Source: JBIOYL01 sp044870185
GTDB lineage: Bacteria; Actinomycetota; CALGFH01
Assembly (NCBI GenBank): GCA_044870185.1
Contig: JBIOYL010000076.1
Span: forward strand, 1-10,709
DNA: 10,709 bases
Direction of reading: 5' to 3'
Made by a program: the position numbers and the translations under genes. Below, piece by piece: positions 6,811-10,709 of this stretch. The notes under the pieces were generated by a model. The model worked only from the letters and a program-made list of their open reading frames with translations, had not been told where the DNA came from and did not search any database. Position 1 is the first letter of the stretch, and each line of letters opens with the position of its first letter.

Positions 6811-6831
6811 CCGCGTGCCACCCGCGTGCCA
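6811..6831 (+). repeat. Tandem direct repeat CCGCGTGCCA x2
   Basis: Two exact 10-base copies, at 6811-6820 and 6822-6831, start 11 bases apart, one helical turn, and lie about 110 bases left of the att core. Tyrosine integrases of pSAM2-like elements bind short direct repeats in the arms of attP, so this is a candidate arm site. The link is inferred. Confidence 0.45.
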
Positions 6832-6900
6832 GATCGAGCAGACTTCCTGGGGTTCCAACGGTCAATATCGGACAGCACTCCAGCGCCGTTGACTTGCGTG

Positions 6901-6916
6901 GCTGCTCGATAGCAGC
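6901..6916. repeat. Hairpin GCTGCT-4-AGCAGC beside the att core
   Basis: Perfect six-base arms around CGAT, 22 bases left of the core. It may be part of the att arm or a stem that ends transcription running out of the integrase operon. Confidence 0.4.
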
Positions 6917-6938
6917 GCCAACGAGCGAGCGAAAGCGC

Positions 6939-6985
6939 GCATGGCATGCAAGAGGTCAGGGGTTCAAATCCCCTCAGCTCCACCC
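6939..6985 (+). other. att core: 3' half of a tRNA-Ala(GGC) gene
   Basis: The stretch reads as a tRNA from the anticodon loop onward. It has loop ATGGCAT (6941-6947, anticodon GGC), 3' anticodon stem GCAAG (6948-6952), variable loop AGGTC, T stem AGGGG and CCCCT around TTCAAAT (6963-6969), 3' acceptor strand CAGCTCC (6975-6981), discriminator A, then CC. The 5' half is absent: the anticodon 5' stem should be CTTGC but is CGCGC, and no D arm or GGAGCTG acceptor strand is found upstream. An isolated tRNA 3' half next to an integrase gene is the classic att core of a tRNA-targeting element. It is not a working tRNA. Confidence 0.85.
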
Positions 6986-8243
6986 CCACCAAACCGCAGG
7001 TCAGGACCACTACGCGCCACCCTCCGGCGCGCTCCTATCGTCGCCCTCGCTCGGGGCCGCAACGGGGCCGCAGCGACCTTCAGCGCGACGGTGAGGCAGT
7101 CCTCGATGGCGGCCAGTACCCGGGCTTGCATCTCCGGTGTCATGTGCCGGTAGACCACGCCGATCGCGCTCCCACGCATGTCCGGATGCGCAAGGCCGCG
7201 GCCGGCCTGGTGGCCCATCAGCTCGTCGATCACGCGGACCGGGATACCGGCGTCCTCCAGCCAGGTGGCGAAGGTGTGGCGCAGGTCGTGCGGGCCGTGC
7301 AGGTTGAGGCTGTCGAGGTCGGCCCGGCGCATCGCCAGCCGGTAGGCGCGCCGGTAGTTCCCAATGGAGAGCCGAGAACGCACGCCGCGCTTGACGCCGT
7401 GGCTGCCGCCCGGGCCGCAGAACACCAGCCCGTCTGGCGGGCAGCCCTCCAGGCGGCGCGTGACCGCCGCGATTACCGGCCCGGCCATCGGCACCGGGCG
7501 GATGCTCGCATCGCTTTTCGGCCTGGCCTTGTAGCCGGAGCCGAAGCGGCCGGCGTCGTAGCGGACCTCGACGACCTCGATCCGCTGCAGCGCCAGGTCG
7601 ACCCGGCGGGCGCGCAGCCGAGCAGCTCGCCGCTTCGCAGGCCCGTCCCGGCCTGGACGAGGAAGTGATCGCGGTAGAACGGCAAGCAGGCGGCCAGGAG
7701 GCGGCCGAACTCCTCCGGGGTGTAGGCCCGCCGTCGGACCCGGCCGAACACGACCTCGGGGTCGACCAGGCGCTTCGGGGGCCGCACTCGCCGCACCGGG
7801 TTCGAGGCGATCAGCTGCTCATCGACCGCCGCCTGCAGGATGCGGTTCAGCAGCGAGCGGCAGGCCATGACCAGGTTGTAGCTCACCTTGCCCTCAAGGT
7901 CGTCCTGCCAGCGCTGCACCACCTGCACCGAGATGGCGCCGAGCCGGCGGCCGTCGAAGTACGGGCGGATGTGCAAGCGCAGGTGGCTCTCAGCTGCCTC
8001 GAGGGTCGCCGGGCTCCGGTGCGGCTTGGCAGCCCAACCCTGCCACCACTCCGCTGCCCAGTCCCCGAACCGCCGACGCGACCGGCGCGGGTCGATCCAC
8101 GTCCCGCCCAGCAGCCTCGCCTCGGTGTCGGTCAGGAACTGCTCAGCGTCGCTCCGGCGAGCGAACACCCGGCCGCGCTCGCGGCCATCCAGGTCGCGGT
8201 AGGTCACCCGGCCGTTGCGCACCCGCCGCTGAATGTGGGCCAT
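6964..8243 (-). pseudogene. int: Tyrosine-recombinase integrase, split by one frameshift
   Basis: Site-specific integrase that would recombine the element into a tRNA-Ala gene. The N-terminal part (8243 down to about 7617) has an AP2-like arm-binding region, a SAM-like core-binding domain (about 60-150) and the first catalytic Arg in AGTGLRSGELLG (Arg203). After Gly209 the sense moves to the frame that ends at 6964. Restoring one C there gives LRARRVDLALQRIEVVEVRY, then YKARPKSDASIRPVPMAG, and the rest of the active site: HDLRH (His319, Arg322), LMGH (His345) and VVYRHMTPEM (Tyr365). The joined protein would be 426 residues, normal for the family, with every catalytic residue present. The ATG overlaps the xis stop (TGATG). 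The last five residues and the stop are encoded by the att core. As written the gene is non-functional unless the missing base is a sequencing error. Confidence 0.92.
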
Positions 8244-8437
8244 CAGCGGACCCGGGCCAGCGGCTGCGGCTCCACGCGACGGTCGGCGATGAACGCATCG
8301 AGATCGCGCTCGGCGATTCGGACGTGGCGGCCGATCTTGATGAATGCGACGCGCCGCTCTGCGATCAGCCGACGGGCGAACCGCACTGAGGTCCCCAAGC
8401 GCTCGGCCGCTTCCGCCACGGTGAGCAGCCTGTCCAC
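8243..8437 (-). CDS. xis: Excisionase / HTH_17 (MerR-like) DNA-binding protein
   Basis: A 64-residue protein almost wholly made of one winged-helix domain: LTVAEAAERLGTSVRFARRL (helix-turn-helix), then AFIKIGRHVRIAERDLDAFI, the usual wing and last helix of the excisionase-type HTH_17 family. It would bend DNA at att and steer the integrase toward excision. The start is a GTG, fixed by a perfect AAGGAGGT at 8442-8449 four bases upstream. That site overlaps the TAG of the DUF2637 gene, and the stop overlaps the integrase ATG. It is therefore made together with both neighbours. The frame is intact. Confidence 0.9.
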   Translation of the reverse strand: MDRLLTVAEAAERLGTSVRFARRLIAERRVAFIKIGRHVRIAERDLDAFIADRRVEPQPLARVR

Positions 8438-8439
8438 AG

Positions 8440-9294
8440 CTACCTCCTTCCTCGCGTGTCGATGGTCGTCGCTTGGTCGGTCACCTGGGTGGCGTCGTCG
8501 CCGTTGCGATGGGCGGCACCCTCGTCCTCGGCGCGGAATTCGGCCAGCAGCAGGCGGCCGTAGCGCTCGCTGCGGCCGATAGCCCGGCCGAGCCCGGCAC
8601 CGGTCACCCGCTGCCCGGCGGCAGTCTGCTGGTCGTAGAGCTGCCGGGCCTGCCGGCGGGCTGCCGCCTCGGCGGTACTCACGTCGGGCATGCCAGGCGG
8701 CAGTGCCGGCACGGCTGCCGCGTCAGGCTCGCAGGGTTCCGCTGCTGCTTCCGCCCCGTTGGGTGCCGTTGCCGCCTCGCCCGCGGGGTGAGATACCAGG
8801 CCGGGAACGTCCGGCTGCTCGATGGCCGCAGCCTGCCAGCCCGCGTGCAGGCTGGCTGCAGGGCCTGTCGTCGTGAGCGGCAGGGGAGCGGCAGCGATCT
8901 GCCGCCTGACGACACGGCGGACCTGGAGCAGCAGCACCTCCAGGCCGGCCAGCACGGCGACGGGTGGGACCGCTGCACCCCAGCGGGCCATACCCGCAGG
9001 GACGTGTTGGAGGTTGAACACCAGCGAGATCGCCGCCGCCGTCACCGCAAGCCCGCGGACCGCCCACGGGGCGGCGCCCCGATCCTCCTGCAGCGACAGC
9101 GACAGGGAGGTCAGCAGCGCGGCGAGTACGAAGCCGTCGATGGTGGCGGCAAACATCCAGCCCCAGCCGGCCGGCACGACCCCGTGGGCCTCGGCGAAGC
9201 TGCGCAGGGCGTGGAATGACTGTGCGAATGCCAGCGCCGTGACCGTGCCGACGACCAGTGCGGTGAGGGCACCGATGACCCGGTCCGGCGTCAT
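8440..9294 (-). CDS. DUF2637 membrane protein with C-terminal HTH-like region
   Basis: A 284-residue protein. Four hydrophobic helices lie at about 5-27, 43-66, 78-96 and 106-125: TALVVGTVTALAFAQSFHAL, WGWMFAATIDGFVLAALLTS, LAVTAAAISLVFNLQHVPAG, and VAVLAGLEVLLLQVRR. This four-helix block, with TIDGFVLA in the second helix, is the DUF2637 signature found in actinobacterial integrative elements and plasmids, often called a spread-type or SpdA-like protein. A long Ala/Pro/Glu linker leads to a C-terminal region (about 208-255, RRQARQLYDQQTAAGQRVTG, then GLGRAIGRSERYGRLLLAEF) that looks like a helix-turn-helix. A role in plasmid spread or regulation is inferred from family context. The ATG at 9294 overlaps the Prim-Pol TGA (ATGA), so translation is coupled. 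No break is seen. Confidence 0.88.
   Translation of the reverse strand: MTPDRVIGALTALVVGTVTALAFAQSFHALRSFAEAHGVVPAGWGWMFAATIDGFVLAALLTSLSLSLQEDRGAAPWAVRGLAVTAAAISLVFNLQHVPAGMARWGAAVPPVAVLAGLEVLLLQVRRVVRRQIAAAPLPLTTTGPAASLHAGWQAAAIEQPDVPGLVSHPAGEAATAPNGAEAAAEPCEPDAAAVPALPPGMPDVSTAEAAARRQARQLYDQQTAAGQRVTGAGLGRAIGRSERYGRLLLAEFRAEDEGAAHRNGDDATQVTDQATTIDTRGRR
8442..8449 (-). promoter_or_regulatory. Ribosome binding site of xis
   Basis: AAGGAGGT is a perfect match to the 16S rRNA tail, four bases from the GTG start. It shows that GTG, not a later ATG, begins the excisionase. Confidence 0.75.
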
Positions 9295-10191
9295 CGGGCT
9301 GGCTCCCTCGGCCCAGGAAGGGGCACGCCGCGGGGGTTGGCGAGCCCAGCGGCGCGGGCGGAAGCCAGGGTGCGGTGGACCTCCGCTGCAGCCAGTCCGA
9401 TGGCCAGGGCGGCCTCGGTGAAGGCGACGGTCACCTCCTGGTCGTCGAGCAGGCCACCGGCGACGTAGCGGTAGACCTTGAACGCGCACCGTTGAGGGTG
9501 CGGTTGCGGCTGCGCACCGGCGCCTGCCGCAGCGTGGCCAGCTCGGCGGCGAGCACCTGCCGGCCGTAGGGGTGGCCGGGAATGGCCGGCTTGGTTGGGA
9601 CGACCTGGCCGGCTGCCGCCCGCTCGGGGCTGAGCAGCGCCCGTAGCGCCGCGGGAACCTCGGGCAGGGACGCTTGGTCGAGGGTCCGCACCCAGCGGTA
9701 CGTCCCGCCCGAGACGTGCCGGCTGGGTGGGACGAGCACCGCGCCACCGCGACCACGCCAGTCCACTTGAGCGAGGCCACGGGGTGAGCGGTTGCCGAGG
9801 CCGGTCGGAGCGAACCAGATGTGCCAGCCACCGCCCCCCGTGGCCACCAGCGGACCGTGAAGCCGCAGGTCCACCGTCCGGGCGAACTGGCACAGGGCGG
9901 CACGGCCGGCCGGACCGTCGACGTCCAGCACGTCGAACACGACGCCGGTGGCCAGGCCGACGTTCGCCTGTGGCCAGCGTCGCCACCAGCGCTCGAGCTG
10001 GGCCCGCTCGCAGGTGACGTCCTTGACGCCGTGACGGTCAGCGGATGCTTGGCCGGCCGGTCACAGGCTGCCCCACGCCAGCACGAGCAACCCAGCCTGG
10101 CCCCGCCAGCGGTACGGCAAGGCCAGTAGACGGGATAGACCGGGATGCCACGGACGGCATAGCCAAGGGCGGCATCCAGCAGCGCGCTCAT
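9291..10191 (-). pseudogene. Prim-Pol replication protein, broken by two frameshifts
   Basis: A bifunctional DNA primase/polymerase N-terminal (archaeo-eukaryotic primase-type) domain protein, the replication initiator partner of pSAM2-like elements. Segment 1 (10191 to about 10033) gives MSALLDAALGYAVRGIPVYP with CSCWRGAACDRPAKHPLT. Segment 2 (to about 9488) gives GVKDVTCERAQLERWWRRWP, then GLATGVVFDVLDVDGPAG with the metal-binding Asp90/Asp92, and GGGGWHIWFAPTG (His124). Segment 3 gives FKVYRYVAGGLLDDQEVTVA and a helical tail ending REPAR. Each step is one lost base; restoring both gives about 300 residues. The ATG overlaps the preceding stop (ATGA at 10188-10191) and the TGA overlaps the DUF2637 start. 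As written only a 53-residue useful peptide is made. Confidence 0.88.
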
Positions 10192-10448
10192 GCTACCCGG
10201 CCCGTCTTGACGGCCGCCATGGCGGCGTGGGCTTGCCAGGCGGCTTCCTCCTCGGCCTGCCGGGCGGCCCGGACGGCCAGGGCAGCGAGCCGGCGCATAG
10301 CAGCTGGGGTGCCCCACAGCACACCGACGCCGAGGCTGGTATCGGCGTCGGGGAAGTCCCACTGGACCTCGGCGAACAGTGCGTCGCCGGCGACGTAGCC
10401 GTGGGCGCGCAGCTCGGTGTCGTCGGTCAGCTGCAGGTTGATATGCAC
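10188..10448 (-). CDS. Small protein of the element's replication operon, unknown function
   Basis: An 86-residue protein starting at GTG, with GAGGAGG (10453-10459) four bases upstream: VHINLQLTDDTELRAHGYVA, then LFAEVQWDFPDADTSLGVGV, then a long helix rich in Ala and Arg (AAMRRLAALAVRAARQAEEE). The first half looks like a small beta sheet, the second like one helix. It overlaps the end of the preceding gene by 22 bases in another frame and its TGA overlaps the Prim-Pol ATG. Small proteins of this layout occur before Prim-Pol in related elements, but I know no function. Confidence 0.7.
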   Translation of the reverse strand: MHINLQLTDDTELRAHGYVAGDALFAEVQWDFPDADTSLGVGVLWGTPAAMRRLAALAVRAARQAEEEAAWQAHAAMAAVKTGRVA

Positions 10449-10612
10449 GATGCCTCCTCGTAGAGCGTGGCCTGCCACGCTGGGTCGGGCCGCTTGGCGG
10501 GCTGGATGTTGGTGACGGTGACCTGCTCGGCGCCGAACAGGGCCCGTAGCGCCTGGAGCGCGGCCTGCTGGTCTGGGTCGAGCGCGGGGTCGTGGCGCTG
10601 CGGGCCTGCCAT
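10427..10612 (-). CDS. Small protein of the element's replication operon, unknown function
   Basis: A 61-residue protein: MAGPQRHDPALDPDQQAALQ, then LRALFGAEQVTVTNIQPAKR, ending in a Cys-rich tail, CISTCS. The ATG at 10612 shares a base with the upstream TGA (TGATG), so it is translated by coupling. Third positions are strongly G/C, as in its neighbours. No family recognised. The central EQVTVTNIQ resembles a short regulatory or DNA-replication accessory fold, but nothing decisive is visible. Confidence 0.65.
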   Translation of the reverse strand: MAGPQRHDPALDPDQQAALQALRALFGAEQVTVTNIQPAKRPDPAWQATLYEEASCISTCS

Positions 10613-10709
10613 CAGGCTGTCTCGTGGCAGACGGGGCAGGTCCGGTGGCGGCTGCGCCGCTCGGCGCGGGCCTGGCTGCGGGCGGTGGCCAGCTGCAGGC
10701 CACACGTGG
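10612..10709 (-). CDS. C-terminal end of a small zinc-ribbon protein
   Basis: The frame enters from the right edge and ends at TGA 10612-10614. It reads TCGLQLATARSQARAERRSR, then HRTCPVCHETA. TCG and CPVC are one complete and one edge-cut Cys knuckle joined by a basic helix, the layout of a small zinc ribbon. In this operon it would be a DNA- or RNA-binding accessory. Its start is outside the window. Confidence 0.6.
   Translation of the reverse strand, partial: TCGLQLATARSQARAERRSRHRTCPVCHETA

Larger units (their letters stand above)
6598..6938. other. Intergenic DNA between the low-GC gene and the att core
   Basis: No gene seen. GC falls to about 47 % around 6601-6660, the likely promoter side of the low-GC gene; TACTAT and TATGCT on the - strand could serve as -10 boxes, but no good -35 was found. 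The stretch holds an inverted repeat CAGATT/AATCTG (6721-6736), a 10-base palindrome TCGCATGCGA (6767-6776), a tandem direct repeat (6811-6831) and a hairpin GCTGCT/AGCAGC (6901-6916). The last ones are close enough to the att core to be integrase or excisionase sites. Confidence 0.4.
6939..10709 (-). mobile_element. pSAM2-like actinobacterial integrative element (one end)
   Basis: The set att core, integrase, excisionase, DUF2637 protein, Prim-Pol and small zinc-ribbon gene, all on one strand and overlapping, is the replication/integration module of actinobacterial integrative and conjugative elements. The transfer gene (FtsK/SpoIIIE-like TraB) and regulators would lie beyond the right edge. 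Three single-base losses break integrase and Prim-Pol. Confidence 0.8.

Noticed and set aside
6909..6985. Complete tRNA-Ala gene
   Set aside because: Only the 3' half folds; the 32 bases before the anticodon loop have neither a D arm nor an acceptor strand.
6747..7010. Open frame containing RGFEPLTSCMPC
   Set aside because: This is the usual false peptide obtained by translating the complement of a tRNA 3' half; it marks the att core and is not a gene.
8440..10362. One 640-residue open frame on the - strand
   Set aside because: It is an accident: the two one-base losses in Prim-Pol plus the overlapping DUF2637 start bring the frames back into register. Only its first part (Prim-Pol N-terminus) and last part (DUF2637) are meaningful.
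1..10709. CRISPR array, retron or other repeat-spacer structure
   Set aside because: No regularly spaced repeat beyond the 2-copy CCGCGTGCCA was found on reading, and no reverse transcriptase or Cas motif.

Overview
The window is high-GC DNA (roughly 65-72 % by eye over most of it). Its gene families point to an Actinomycetota host: a DUF2637 membrane protein, an actinobacterial Prim-Pol replication protein, a Xis/Int pair and a tRNA-Ala att site. The genus cannot be read from the sequence.

Left third (1-3513). The end of a membrane protein runs off the left edge on the + strand. It is followed on the - strand by a GT39/ArnT-like membrane glycosyltransferase and, distal to it, a small broken zinc-ribbon gene. 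About 960 bases without a confident gene follow, possibly holding a decayed reading frame.

Middle (3514-6938). A bacterial caspase-like peptidase (C14 fold) has the His/Cys dyad and a textbook EF-hand loop. An IS256-family insertion sequence with recognisable terminal inverted repeats cuts off its 3' end. The bases flanking the IS do not repeat, and no caspase continuation is visible on the far side, so the IS probably took part in a deletion or recombination. Beyond it lie inverted repeats, a small orphan reading frame with a good ribosome binding site, and an unrecognised 159-residue gene of clearly lower GC.

Right third (6939-10709). This is the replication/integration end of a pSAM2-like actinobacterial integrative element. 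A 3'-half tRNA-Ala(GGC) sequence serves as the att core. The integrase gene ends inside that core. To the right, all on the - strand and read right to left, come an upstream zinc-ribbon gene, two small unknown genes, a Prim-Pol replication protein, a DUF2637 membrane protein, an excisionase and the integrase. Most junctions are ATGA or TGATG overlaps, so the set reads as one translationally coupled operon.

Two things stand out. First, integrase and Prim-Pol are each broken by single-base losses (one and two) that look like GG or CC shortened to one base. Either the element is dead or the assembly has indel errors. Second, the att core lacks a tRNA 5' half on its left, so this junction looks like attP or a tandem element-element junction rather than a simple chromosomal attL. 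The left part of the window may therefore be cargo or a neighbouring island at the same tRNA locus. No clearly new defence system can be demonstrated. The best candidate for unusual biology is the truncated Ca-binding-type caspase.
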